Shown here in pieces: positions 11,690 through 23,180 of a stretch of 64,000 nucleotides of DNA. Source of the DNA: Gonocerus acuteangulatus (Eukaryota; Arthropoda; Insecta; Hemiptera; Coreidae); the NCBI GenBank assembly GCA_946811695.1, contig OX328132.1, forward strand, positions 58,708,197 to 58,772,196, read 5' to 3'. The notes under the pieces were generated by a model that did no database searches, was not told where the DNA came from, and worked only from the letters and a program-made list of their open reading frames with translations. A program made the translations under genes and the position numbers. Position 1 is the stretch's first letter. Every line of letters begins with the position of its first letter.

Positions 11690-11914
11690 CAATATATTCG
11701 TCTGTGGCAGAAGGTCAATTTTATAAAAACACTTACTTTCTTCTGTACTCTTTTATTACGCTCTACATGTTTCGCGTCACTGTGACGCCTGCTTTTCTTA
11801 AGTGCTCCTGAAGAGGCGTCACAGCGACGCGAAACATGTAGAGCGTAATAAAATAGTACAGAAGAAAGTAAGTGTTTTTATAAAATTGACCTTCTGCCAC
11901 AGATGAATATATTG
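11690..11914. repeat. Long hairpin, 101-bp arms, with ribozyme-like phrase
   Basis: The arms 11690-11790 and 11814-11914 are inverted copies with about three mismatches by eye, separated by a 23-nt loop. The right side carries CTGAAGAGGCGTC ACAGC GACGCGAAAC. This resembles the conserved core order of hammerhead ribozymes (CUGANGA, stem II, GAAA) reported at the ends of Penelope-like elements, but stem II pairs only if one G is bulged. The phrase GTGGCAGAAGGTCAA and the following 60 bp recur at about 26808-26870. The arrangement could be a terminal repeat of a Penelope-like element or an independent MITE. Confidence 0.8.
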
Positions 11915-12079
11915 AATTATTTTCTCAAAATAACCTAAACTATGTAAAAAATTAATGTTTTATATTTGTAATTAACAGTTGACTAAATTGCTATTTTTTA
12001 AAAATAATTTACCTGTTATATTTGTGTACGGGCTTTAGATAGGCGTGCGTAATTCTGTGTTATTTGTATTTGTAAAAAT

Positions 12080-12556
12080 TGTTATTATATATAACATCGC
12101 TCAATCGAAAATCACATCAGAACCTTTTTTGTAGGGAACTTAGTAAGCTCACGATTGGTCACCCTCCACTTACCACGATTTCCCAACCGTTTTCGAGATA
12201 TTTTAGAAAATATACGAAAATCCCAAAACATTTCATACCTGTAAAAGGAATATTTTATTTCTATTCCTTCCTTAACTCCAAACGGAACCAAAATTTACCT
12301 ATCATAGATTAGACGAATATCAAACGTCTCGAATAAGTTCCAACTGAATTAATCGTTTCTGAATTTCAAAACTGAAAATTAATTTGGAAAAGTAGGTGTT
12401 TCAATGTTTCTCGAAAACGGTTACAGATATCGCTTTAGAAATAGTTTCATTCGTTTTTATGCCTTATGAAACCTATAAAACGATTACCTGCAAGCATAGG
12501 AACACGAAAACGTAAGGGTTACGATTTTTTTCGCGCAAATTTCGCTCTAAAAAGCA

Positions 12557-12624
<68 letters not shown>

Positions 12625-12790
12625 TATGTATACACTGTATATAAATACAAATTTGAACCACCGTTGAGCAGTGTGATCTGAAACATGAAATTTCGTGCCG
12701 GCACTTCCGGATTGCGTCATGTTAACCTCATAAGCGGGTTTCCTCCTTATGGAGGGAGGGAGGAACAGTGCTAAAAACATTGCATGGATA
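12080..12790 (-). repeat. Composite dispersed repeat with central (TA)n (copy A)
   Basis: Three parts occur in order. A body at about 12080-12557 contains TTTCCCAACCGTTTTCGAGA and CCTGCAAGCATAGGAACACG. A (TA)n/(CA)n tract follows at about 12558-12625. A conserved block lies at 12646-12790 (CAAATTTGAACCACCG ... GGCACTTCCGGATTG ... GGAGGGAGGAAC). The same three parts occur in the opposite orientation at 60700-61500, so the whole unit is one repeat family of about 0.7-0.8 kb. No open frame or clear inverted termini were found, so its class is unknown. Confidence 0.75.
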
Positions 12791-13376
12791 CAAGTTAAGA
12801 TGACGTTGCTCCTGTTAAGTTTCCCTAGTGCAGTTTTTATCGTAAAATGCCCCCGGCGACCTTAGGTTGTAAGACCATAAAACCCCATTTCCTTCATTTG
12901 CCATTCAAATGAGGTTTTGAAATGGGCTTTAAGTTTGAGGGTAGGTAATGAGTCGTCTCGAGTAGGAATTGATCGACAACTCATGAACGAACCTTCAGCT
13001 GGTCGTTAGGTCTTTGTTAGAACTCTCAAGTACAACTTCTCTCCGGGCCCGTTTCCATCCAATTTCCTTCTACTAACCCACTTATTCTTCGGTCTTTTTT
13101 CTTTTATTCAAACTCCGTTCAAGGAGAAGATAACAATAAGCTCTTTCTAGAAAAAGTCCTACTCGAAGGAACGGCGGCGTTTTAAAGTAATCCTTATAAT
13201 TGGTGTGACTTGAAAAGATAAGACTAAAAACTGTTGTTATTTTTTTCCCCTAAGTATATGATCTAACTTATTCTATTACTGAAAGACTTAAAAACATTCA
13301 AGTAAAGTTCTAAGTGTCTTATGGTCCAATATGTCTCGGGCTACTGTTTCTGCATCATTTGGAAAGATCCAACTCA

Positions 13377-13378
<2 letters not shown>
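12791..13378. other. No recognisable feature
   Basis: Unique-looking sequence between two repeat units. No open frame or motif was recognised. Confidence 0.45.

Positions 13379-13426
<48 letters not shown>
13379..13426. repeat. (TA)n upstream of the Penelope fragment
   Basis: A pure TA tract of about 48 bp, followed by TTATTTATTTATTTTTT and the Penelope-like fragment. Confidence 0.9.
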
Positions 13427-13430
<4 letters not shown>

Positions 13431-13495
13431 TATTTATTTATTTTTTAACGACCTCTAGACAAAATAGGTGACTCGCTCGGATAAGCAAAAGATAA

Positions 13496-13897
13496 ACAGT
13501 GGTTAAAGACAAGGGTGTTTACGTTCTTCCATGTGACTGTGGAAGAGTCTACGTCGGACAGACTGGAAAGAAAGTAGCAAGGATAAGGCATCACTGTGCT
13601 GACTACCGTCTAAAACGTACCAAAACGTCTGCTGTAGCAAGAGACGGTGAAGAATGTCCCGGACAAATACTTTTTGACCAAGCCGGAGTCCTAGTTAAAG
13701 AAGACAATCTTCAAAGAAGGCTAGTCAGTGAGGCTGTATATATATTTAAGCAACCGAAGTCTCTCAACCGGGTTGAAGGTATTATCCTACACCCTACGTG
13801 GAAGCCCGTGCTCAGAACTGTCAAAGAAGATTGGCCGGGAAAAGACAAGCAGACATTACGCAGCAAGACGAAGAACAGCGTCAAAACAGTTCCATAG
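13496..13897 (+). pseudogene. Penelope-like element GIY-YIG endonuclease fragment
   Basis: An open frame of about 133 codons starts after a TAA (13493-13495) without an ATG and ends at TAG (13895-13897). Counting from the GTG at 13499, the product shows GVY at residues 6-8, the CDCGRVYVGQTGK segment at 12-24 with its VYVG, arginines near 28-30, a conserved SEAVYIF segment with Glu78, and Asn90. This is the GIY-YIG nuclease layout of the C-terminal domain of Penelope-like retroelements, which nicks target DNA for insertion. Residues 45-55 look altered relative to the usual pattern, perhaps through a small frameshift. No reverse transcriptase domain precedes it, so the copy is 5'-truncated. It lies between two (TA)n tracts. 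Confidence 0.85.
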
Positions 13898-14059
13898 GCT
13901 CTGCGCATTGTCGACAGGCGACGATACAAGAATGCACATCTGAAGTCATCTTAAAATAAGCTCAATCTATTGTAGGTTATTATAAAATAACAAACTTAGA
14001 AAAGTGAAAAATGGACAACCGTCTGAAGAACGACCGCTGGAGAATGCCGTATAAAGAAC

Positions 14060-14120
<61 letters not shown>

Positions 14121-14125
14121 AGGGA
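13898..14125 (+). repeat. Penelope-like 3' tail and (TA)n
   Basis: After the GIY-YIG frame, about 165 bp of tail ends with GACCGCTGGAGAATGCCGTA and then enters (TA)n at 14066-14117. The ACCGCTGGAGAA...ATGCCGT phrase is shared with the hairpin at 35-159, which also abuts (TA)n. The tail is therefore probably the true element end next to a TA-rich target. Confidence 0.6.
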
Positions 14126-14462
14126 GCGAGGTTAGCTCAGTGGTAGAGCACTTGACTCATATGCTGGAGGACCTGAGTTCAAATCCCGAGCAAACACTAA
14201 AGATTTTTTCTTCTCGTGTCTTCGTTCATGCGTGGAATTCGGCCTCCCTGACAGTCCCTAGGCCAACCCAGCCTTTAATTAATTTAATAATGGGTACCTT
14301 GGTGCTAATGACTGTAGCCGTCGAGGCACCAAGGGGAAAATCAGGCGGCCGGAGCATAGTACTGACCACACTATCTCCCTAGTGTGCCGTATGGTCATGA
14401 ATCAGATACCTCTACAGTATGTGCCCCTCAGGGCCCTCGTGGCCTGTTACGGGACTTATTAA
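14126..14462 (+). mobile_element. tRNA-headed SINE (family 1)
   Basis: The head has an A-box-like TAGCTCAGTGGTAGAGCA (14133-14150) and a B-box-like GAGTTCAAATCC (14176-14187), an internal RNA polymerase III promoter. The ends of the tRNA-like part do not pair as an acceptor stem, so it is not a functional tRNA gene. The body continues about 270 bp and includes GGTGCTAATGACTGTAGCC...GAGGCACC at about 14310-14337. That segment corresponds to the 3' hairpin of the other SINE family in this window, although here it is internal. It lies directly downstream of the (TA)n tract. Confidence 0.75.
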
Positions 14463-14799
14463 AAATTTAAATATACATTTAAAAATACGGGTCATTAAAA
14501 ACACACAAAAAAAACAAACTCTTCGGACTGGGGCTTTTTCAATTCTTAGTAAGTTCGGAGCAGACTTCTTTCTGCTATTTTGGATTTTCAAAAATTCTTT
14601 TCCTATACTTTACCTGAGTGCTATATCAATAATTACATTTCAACAAAATGTGCTGAGAGGAGAGTACTGAAGTGGAAAGAATTGATGGATGAGCCACCAA
14701 TATACCACTAGAAAAGAATTGATATAGGACACAGGTTTAACAAGTAGGGGAAATGGATGGCTATAATGTATTGGGGATGGTGTGCTCTATGAATTAAGC
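14463..14799. other. No recognisable feature
   Basis: An AT-rich stretch between the SINE and the satellite. No motif was recognised. Confidence 0.4.
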
Positions 14800-15539
14800 A
14801 GCTACTCACAATTGTATTATTTATTTAATTAGCTGAAAACTGACAAGGAGAGGATTTGTTCTTTAACAAAGCTAGTAATCAGGAAACACTGTAAGGAACC
14901 TAGTAATCTGGCAACAAAAAGTAGCATCAGACAGTAATTTATAATTATTATTAACTTACATTAAACAGTTACTTACAATTTTATTATTCATGTAATTATC
15001 TAAGAGCTGACAAGGAGTATATATGCAAACAAATACGACCCTGGTAATCAAGTAACAAAAGATAGTAATCAGGCAGTTACTTTCTATTGCATTATTTATT
15101 TAATTAGCTAAGGAGAGGATTTGCTCTTGAATTATATATGCGAACAAAGCTTGTAAGCAGGAAACACAATAACGAACCTAGTAATCAGCTAACAAAACGG
15201 AGTAATAAGGCAGTTACTAACAATTGTAAGTAACTTATATTAAACAGTTACTTACAATTGTATTATATATTTAAGCTAAGAGCTGACACGAAGAGGTTTT
15301 GCTGAAAGGCATTTGTTCTTTCATTTTATGTGCCAACGAAGCTAGTAATCAGGAAACAAAATAACAAACCTAGTAATCAGGCGACAAAATGAAATAATCA
15401 GGCAGTTGCTTACAATTGTAAGTAACTTACAATAAAAAGTTATATACAATTATATTCTTTATTTAATTAGTTGAGAGCTGACAAGGAGTAGATTTGTTCT
15501 TTAATTATTTGTGCGAACGAAGCTAGTAATTAGGAAATC
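14800..15539. repeat. Diverged satellite array, left part
   Basis: Recurring phrases are GCTAGTAATCAGGAAAC, CAGTTACTTACAATTGTA, TTTATTTAATTAGCTGAGAG and CTGACAAGGAG. They return every 180-280 bp with variable spacing, so the array is old and rearranged. It stops in mid-unit at GGAAAT (15539) and resumes at 17765, which shows that the DNA between is an insertion. Confidence 0.75.
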
Positions 15540-16572
15540 TAGGCGCACGGTAGTGCGCCAGGCCAAGTTCCGGCCTAAGCATACTGTGTGTATATTACAG
15601 GAGGTCTTAGAGCCGATTTTTACCCTCTCATAACTTTCAAGATGAAGTTTTAAATTGTACACAGGTATTATACTACTAGATGTGAGTAAAACTGGAAATT
15701 TTCATAATTCTACATTGAATAGTTTCTGAGATATAAGCGATCGAAAATCAGGATTTATAGGACTCACTCACTCACTCACTCATCAAAATTATTAGGCATT
15801 TCCCATGATGCTAGAGACTTTAAATTTTGCATGAATATAGATATGAAGACGTTATTAAAGGAAAAAATCGAAAAATCGCGAAAAGTTGTGTTTGACTCCG
15901 CTTCCGGGGCGGGGGCGTGCCAGTTTTGTACTTCCTTCGGAAACCCATTATTCCGTCCGAAACCCATGATGGTATCAAATGAATTGTCTCGGTATGAAGA
16001 ACCTATATTTGATGTTTTAAGAAACAATTAGACGCATATCGGCTCGGTAAAAATCTTATACCAGCTGTCTGTCTGTATGTTTGTTCCTCATACAAATCCG
16101 TACCGTTTGACCGATTTTGACCAAACTTGGGACACAGATGGCTCCGGGGGGGATGTATACGGGGAGAATCATAGGCTAGGTTAAATTGTCTATCAGCTGT
16201 CTGTCTGTCTGTTTGTTCCTTATACAAATACACACCGTTTGGCCGATTTTGACCAAACTTGGCACACAGGTAGGCCTTGGTCCGGGGAATGCACTAGGCT
16301 AGGTAAACAAGGTCTTTCAGCTGTATGTTTGTTCCTTATACAAATTCACACCGTTTGGCCTATTTTGACCAAACTTCGCACGCAGGTAGGTCTTGGATAC
16401 GGGAGTGTCATATTACCTATGACGTTTTCTACTTTTTGTTCCATCGAAATGCCATTATTCCTTCTGAAACCCATCATGTGGGGTATCAAATGAATCGTTT
16501 TAGTAAGGAGAACCTATATTTGATGTTTTAAAAAACATTTCGACGCATCTTAACATAAACAGTTGTGACTTC
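15540..16572 (+). mobile_element. Helentron-like repeat (HINE-type), complex copy
   Basis: It begins with a small hairpin (GGCGCACGGTAGTGCGCC) after CTA, then a body with ACTCACTCACTCACTC near 15767. Three tandem copies of the CTGTCTGT...GTTTGTTCC...ACCGTTTGACCGATTTTGAC module follow at about 16060-16400, and then a second copy of GAACCTATATTTGATGTTTTA near 16510. The body matches, inverted, the repeat at 52055-52960. The GTTTGACCGATTTTGACCAA module resembles the non-autonomous Helentron repeats of other arthropods as I recall them. The superfamily call is an inference. Confidence 0.55.
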
Positions 16573-16605
16573 TTTCTTAAATGTAGTAAATAAAGTCGTA
16601 GGGGT

Positions 16606-16884
16606 TCACTGCATAATATACTTCAAAGCAGATACTAAGTTTTTCAAATATGAGCCATCTAAATTACAAAGTTTAGGATCACAAACCCAAAATGTATCGT
16701 CTTTGTTCTTATATTTTTCTTGAAGGCCTTCTGTACTTTCCCTATTGTGATCTTTATCCTCGGGATAAGGTTCCTGTGTTTTACAGTGTAATAGTTTAGT
16801 TAAGAGAGCAATCAATTTTTCCTCTAGAGTAATGTCATCTGGAAGAGCTTCTAACTTTTGTAGTCTAGTGATTAGATGTATGTA
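16606..16884 (-). pseudogene. Unrecognised coding-like fragment
   Basis: An open minus-strand frame of about 93 codons runs from a stop near 16890 to the stop at 16606-16608. The product is mixed and protein-like: LQKLEALPDDITLEEKLIAL, then a charged stretch with EDKDHNRESTEG, then FWVCDPKLCNLDGSYLKNLV and a short end. An ATG is available at 16813-16815, but the frame reads sensibly upstream of it, so the piece may be an exon or a captured coding fragment. I do not recognise the family. It lies inside the DNA that interrupts the satellite and just before the long palindrome. Confidence 0.35.
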
Positions 16885-17023
16885 GGTTGATTATTGGTAT
16901 CAAATATCAAGCAGTATGGAGAACCTTATGCAGAATCCAAAGACCCTGGTTTTATATGAAGTACAAAAGCCAGTAGGTATGCGGCAACTAAATTCTATTT
17001 AATACTAAGAAAAAAGTAATGAG

Positions 17024-17764
17024 ATCCCCAAAAAAACATAAATGTGAAATAGAGGCCAAGTTCCTGCCCCCACAAAGAAACACTCCCTTCCTCAAAAATA
17101 TCCCCTCCTAAAACCCCCCAAAAACGCCTTACCATTCTACACTCCAAAAAAGTAGTATGAGTTGGTGTATTAATTCAACCAAAAATATTTGCCAATACAA
17201 GAGATGATACAAGAAAGAAATGCCCAAGTTCATTACTTGGAAGACCTAATAGTTACTTATTAAGAACAGTAAAGACACTTCAACTGACCTTTAAAAACAA
17301 CAATAAAAATACTTATATCCAGTTAATAAAATATCACTTTCCTCAACCAGGTATATTCTTAAACTTGGCAATGTTTAGTTTTTCTCTAAAGATAATTTCG
17401 GCACAAAAAAAAAACATTGCCAAGTTTAAGAATATACCTGGTTGAGGAAAGTGATATTTTATTAACTGGATATAAGTATTTTTATTGTTGTTTTTAAAGG
17501 TCAGTTGAAGTGTCTTTACTGTTCTTAATAAGTAACTATTAGGTCTTCCAAGTAATGAACTTGGGCATTTCTTTCTTGTATCATCTCTTGTATTGGCAAA
17601 TATTTTTGGTTGAATTAATACACCAACTCATACTACTTTTTTGGAGTGTAGAATGGTAAGGCGTTTTTGGGGGGTTTTAGGAGGGGATATTTTTGAGGAA
17701 GGGAGTGTTTTTTTGTGGGGGCAGGAACTTGGCCTCTATTTCACATTTATGGTTTTTTGGGGAT
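17024..17764. repeat. Near-perfect palindrome, 353-bp arms
   Basis: The arms 17024-17376 and 17412-17764 are inverted copies of equal length with only two differences that I could find, both in or beside A-runs close to the outer ends. The 35-nt spacer reads AGTTTTTCTCTAAAG... and ends in an A-run. No open frame lies within it. The right end abuts the resumed satellite. It could be a young foldback transposon, a recent inverted duplication, or an artefact of cloning or assembly. Confidence 0.9.
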
Positions 17765-18060
17765 ACAATAACAAACCTAGTAATAATGTAACACAATAAC
17801 CAAGGAAGTAATCAGTTAACGAAATAATCAAGCTAGTAATCTGGTAGAAGAATATCGAAGCTAGTAATCAGGTAACACAATAACCAAGTTATTAATCAGG
17901 TAGATCAAAAACTAATATAATAATCAATTAATACTATAACAAAGGTAGTTATCAGGTAAAACAATAACCGAGCTAGTTATCGGGTAACACAATAACAAAG
18001 GAAATAATTAAATTACACGATAGAAATTCCTCAAGATGAGAATAGCACAATAACAAGATC
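17765..18060. repeat. Diverged satellite array, right part
   Basis: The satellite phrases return (AACAAACCTAGTAATAATG, GCTAGTAATCAGGTAACAC, CAATAACCAAG) with a shorter spacing of about 30-45 bp. This is the continuation of the array that stops at 15539. Confidence 0.7.
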
Positions 18061-18900
<840 letters not shown>

Positions 18901-18933
<33 letters not shown>

Positions 18934-20240
18934 AATTAAAACTATTTCGGCTTTGCTCTCCCTAAACAAGTCACCCTCTTTGAGGTTTATCAGTCATAAG
19001 TAGTTCTGAACTGAAAATAATATAACCGTTCAAGTCTCATAAGTATATTTGCCGTGCCAATAGGCAGTAATTGTAGCATAGCATTGCAGTTATTGGAAGG
19101 TGAGGTCGTAGCTAGCGAGATGTGTTAATCTCCAAGTATAGAGAAGCATCATTAGCGGTTTCCTCATTGATGTCCGCAAATAGGCGAGTGGTCAGGGCAG
19201 CCCACGCTAAAGGGAATCAAATTACATTGACAGTTAATCAAGAGTAAAATCATTTGCAAACACCAGTAATGCCTGCTGGAGATATTCGACGCTTTCTTGT
19301 TTGTCTCTCTTGCTATAAACCGATACTATATTGGCGAGCTTCCTCATTGCTATGTACAAACTTGGATTTCGCTTGAAGAATTCTTCTCTAAAGCCAGTGT
19401 AATTACATTAGCAGTTAATCAAGAGTAAAATCATTTGCAAACAACAGTAATGCCTGCTGGAGATATTCGACGCTTTCTTGTTTGTCTCTCTTGTTATAAA
19501 CCGGTACTACTTTGGCAAGCTTCCTCTTTGTTCTGTACAAACTAGGATTTTGCTTAAAGAATTCCACTCTAAAGCCAGTTGACAGTTTCTCGATAGCAAA
19601 ACGATTCATAATCCAGTATTGTCTGATAGACATTTGTACCACTACTATTATTTTACCCTCTTTTTTAAATTGGGCTCCCTTTTTGCTCTGTACAGACTCT
19701 ATTGCGGTTGTAGAATTCTATTTTAAAGCCGGTGTTATTACATTAACAGTTTCTCGAATGTAAAACGGGTTTAAAACTTCAGTATTGACTGATCAATATG
19801 TGTAAATTTTGTTATAAGCTGAAATTAACGTGGCTAGCTCCTTCTTTGATTTTTTCAAACTGGAATTATGGTCAGAGTATCCTACTGCAATGCCAGTGTC
19901 TTTACATTGACACTTCTTAACTTGTTGATTTTTTAATTTTATTTTATTTATATATTAGAAAATATTTACATATAAAATACTTATTTTAATTTTTAGTGCC
20001 CTACTGAACTCTTATCTGAGGATTCTATACAACACGATAAACTACCTCGTTTACACGGGTGATAATATAGCTCTGTTTGCCCGTTCACTGTAGATGTAGA
20101 TTTTAAAAGTCCATTATTGTCTGGACATGTAATACTATCATGTTATGATGCTTTTTGTGATAAACTGAAACTATTTTGGCTTTGGTCTCCTCAAACACGT
20201 CAGTCAGAGCTCATTGTAGATTAAAGGCATCACTAGTTCT
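18901..20240. repeat. Diverged tandem repeats, about 182-bp unit
   Basis: Two well-preserved units start with CAGTTAATCAAGAGTAAAAT at about 19229 and 19411. They run through GCCTGCTGGAGATATTCGAC and GCTATAAACCGATACTA or GTTATAAACCGGTACTA. Weaker relatives (GATAAACTGAAACTATTTTG, AAGCCGGTGTTATTACATTA) extend to both sides. A T-run lies at 18903-18929. No protein is encoded. Confidence 0.7.
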
Positions 20241-21220
20241 AGATCGAGAAATTTGCCGTTTTTCTTTTTTGCCGATTTTCTTATAATTTAGACTTATTAC
20301 ACAAAATAGACCGTCGGTAGTTCATCACGCCCTAAAGGTAGGTAAATTAAATAAAACATTTATTGAAACTAAAATTACTTTGATCATCAGCAAGGTCTGC
20401 TATTTATATTTGACGATTTCACTCACGCTCTTATTAGTAGATGGAGCTATTGAAGTTAGTTTCCTAGATACTCACCACAAAATAGACTGTTCGCTGTGAA
20501 TCACATAGTTTGTTGATAGGTTTTACAATTAATCCCTACCGATTTTACTCTTTACCGATTGTAAGACTGCTCGCTATCTTTCCCAGAATTGGGCCTTATG
20601 ACAGAGCCAAATATAATTCTTTGTAGTATATGACTTTGATCAGTGGAGTGAGCCAACTTTCACGTTTTCCAGTTCGTTGGATGGGCTGTTGGATTAAGGA
20701 ATAGTTCTGTAGATCAAGAGATGAAGTTCTCTGGGCTTCTATTGTTATTGATTTTTAATTGTATGTTATATTAAAATAATAATTTAAATTTAAGAACGTT
20801 AAATGATAATATTTTTAAATAGAAAAATTATATCATCTTTTGAAAACATTCGTATCTTCTCGGTTCGCCCCACATTCTTTCGTGTTTCTTCTTTTTGTTT
20901 TTTGACGTTAACACTTAATTAACTGAGTATTTGCTCTAGTTAATGCAATAATAGAGTGGAATAATTACACTTATACTTCGTTTACGGTAACTCTTCTAAC
21001 ACTTCATACAATTTCAAACAATCAAATATTATTGTTGTTCAAGGCTGCATTGAATATTTTATTCAGTCAAAAAGTATTTGTGGTGTGGGATCTTTGACAG
21101 CATACGGGGAGCACTCTTTGGGTTCCCTATAAATTCCCGCAAGCTCCCATTGCTGAGAATAACATCTTCCAAACTTTTCTTATCTTTTACTAAAGCGGTG
21201 CGGTTTCAGAGGCTTGGAGA
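20241..21220. other. No recognisable feature
   Basis: AT-rich sequence without open frames of interest or clear repeats. Confidence 0.45.
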
Positions 21221-21478
21221 CGCATAGTGGGGCCAAACGACATGTCGTGTTTTAAAAAAGTCTACAGCCTCTAAATCTTAACCGATTTCAATGCATTTTT
21301 TAAAAAAATGAAAACTATTAAAATGTATAACTATTTTTTTTAGTCAATGTTTCGGTTTGGGAGTTTTACAATTGAACATAAAATAAAATTTCATTCAACT
21401 CGCAAATTCCTAAGGCCAGGTCCTGAAGTAAAGAATAATTTATGAAATTATTTATATAAAACTACTGTGCGGTGTCTG
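21221..21478. mobile_element. Partial copy of the foldback MITE
   Basis: CGCATAGTGGGGCCAAACGA and the following CAGCCTCTAAATCTTAACCG match the outer arm of the element at 10165-10738. A weak match to the opposite end (ACTGTGCGGTGTCTG) lies at about 21465-21479, so this may be an internally deleted copy. Confidence 0.6.
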
Positions 21479-21724
21479 GGAGCAGGTCTGCCAAATGCTC
21501 TCGCGGTATATGGGATCTAAAATGTGTAAAAAGGTGTCGCGGTATCTGAAAGTAGAACTGGGCGAAATGCTCTCGCGGTATACGGGATCAAAAATCAGTG
21601 AAAAGGTGTTGCAGTACCTGAGAGTAGAACTCTGCCAAATGCTCTCGCGGTATCTGAGAGTTAGTGAGCAGAACTCTTCCAAACGGCCCCCGTTGTCTGA
21701 GAGCAGAAAAATATCAAAATATAT
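21479..21724. repeat. Short tandem repeats, about 72-bp unit x3
   Basis: AAATGCTCTCGCGGTAT recurs at about 21494, 21566 and 21637, with GGGATC(t)AAAA and GAGAGTAGAAC between. Both strands are open because the unit length is a multiple of three. I do not regard them as genes. Confidence 0.7.
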
Positions 21725-22199
21725 GTGATAATAAGCTGCTAATGATCAAGTTCTTCCGAATGCATTTGAAAGGTGGGTAATAATGGAACCACGTGTATAT
21801 GAGTAAGCCCTTCCTCCATTGTGCCCATCTCGTGCGTCAGATATACACTGTAAGCGGATTTTACCCGCGGACTGGTATGGATAATCCCCTAATCAGCAGA
21901 CCGTGGACTGTAAAGGATTAATTCTTCTCTTCCAGGGGAGGAAATATTTATAGGGATAAATCATCACTACTTGCAGGAGGTGCAAAGTTATTTTTGGAAC
22001 GAGAAGAAATGTGCATTACGAAACGAATGAACATTTAGGATATTATTTCTTTTCCAAAATATATTAAACGTATCCCTTGATATTAGGAAGTAAATACTAG
22101 TTCACAACGTTTTTCTGCTTTAAAACAAAATACTAACTCTCTGGATTTTATCTACAATAAGGCTCGTTACTCTTTGTGTTAATTATAAGGACGCCAATT
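21725..22199. other. No recognisable feature
   Basis: Nothing recognised. Confidence 0.4.
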
Positions 22200-22760
22200 T
22201 TGGCACTCTAGTTCGGACTATTGCAAAAACCCGTAGTTCCCCGCATTATTATCTACAACTACAATTCTTGCGCTCGTATTTGGACTTGGATATATCCCGT
22301 AATTTAGCGCGTTATTACCAACGACTACAATTCTTGCGCTCATCCATGGACTTCGAGGCAACGCGTAATTTGGTGCGTTATGGCCTAGGATTCCGATCGA
22401 TAGGCTCCATCCGGAATATGACAGAATCCGTAGTACTCCGCGTTATTACCTACGTCTACTATTCTTGCGCTCATCCATGGACATCGAGGCAACGCGTAAT
22501 TTGGTGCGTTCTGGCCTAGGATTCCGTTCGATACGCTCCATCCGATATATGACAAAATCCGTAGTATCCCGCCCCGTAGGTTATTACCTACAACTACAAT
22601 TCTTGCGCTTGTCTTTTGACTTCAAGACAACTCATATTTTGGTGCGTTATTACCTAGGATTCCTACCAATGCACCCTACTTGGGATCACGACAAACGCCG
22701 CAGATTCCCGCGTTACTACCAACGACTATAATTCTTGCATTGCCTTCAAGGAAACGAGAT
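22200..22760. repeat. Tandem repeat, about 132-bp unit, about 4 copies
   Basis: Units share CTACAATTCTTGCGCTCATC, CGTAATTTGGTGCGTTATGG and CCTAGGATTCCG, spaced about 132-138 bp. A shorter spacing of about 65 bp at the left edge suggests a deleted unit. Open frames crossing it are by-products of the repeat. Confidence 0.75.
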
Positions 22761-23028
22761 CTATGATTGAGTCCAAAACTGATTACGTCAGTTGATCATT
22801 TTTTTTATTATTTTGTAATACATCATAAGGAACCAAAATTATGATATGAATTCTTGAATAAATGTCAATCGTGGGAAATTTTTTTTAGCTCAATCTGCCG
22901 TTTGAATGTAACGGAAACCAATATTCAAATTGTTTTTATAAAATTCGATTAAAGATATCACATAGATAGAGGTTTTATTTAGATCCACGGCGCCATAGAA
23001 ATGTACCTGTAATCCTAAGAAGACTAAA
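22761..23028. other. No recognisable feature
   Basis: Nothing recognised. Confidence 0.4.
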
Positions 23029-23180
23029 GTCTCCCCATGGTCTAGTGGCTAACGCCTTGAATTCTCTTGCGGGAGATGTGGGTTCCAGTCCCGTCTGCAG
23101 CAGTGATTTTAGACGTAGAAAGGAATCGAGGAGAATTTTGTGATATGAAACTTGAAAATATAATAAATTACAACATTATA
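23029..23180 (+). mobile_element. SINE (family 2) tRNA-like head
   Basis: AAGTCTCCCCATGGTCTAGT, GGCTAACGCC and GGGAGATGTGGGTTCCAGTC give an A-box-like and a B-box-like region of the same family as 27258. The 3' body is shortened or diverged, and the usual terminal hairpin is not seen. Confidence 0.6.

Noticed and set aside
13711..13943. Frames on other phases across the Penelope fragment
   Set aside because: They overlap the GIY-YIG frame, which alone has family motifs.
14126..14198. tRNA gene
   Set aside because: The A- and B-box-like parts are clear, but the acceptor and anticodon stems do not form. The sequence continues into a SINE body.
15540..15560. Canonical Helitron 3' end (hairpin plus CTAG before T) on the minus strand
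   Set aside because: A hairpin and CTAG are present, but the next base is A and not T, and the opposite end is unclear. I kept only the broader Helentron-like call.
15776..16531. Several frames on both strands of the Helentron-like repeat, and the similar frame at 52539-52748
   Set aside because: They are open on both strands and change between copies without coding constraint.
16985..17800. Long terminal repeats or an integrated retroviral copy
   Set aside because: The copies are inverted and not direct, and no gag, pol or primer-binding site is present.
21452..21728. Repeat-containing protein on either strand
   Set aside because: The 72-bp unit is a multiple of three, so open frames arise by chance on both strands.
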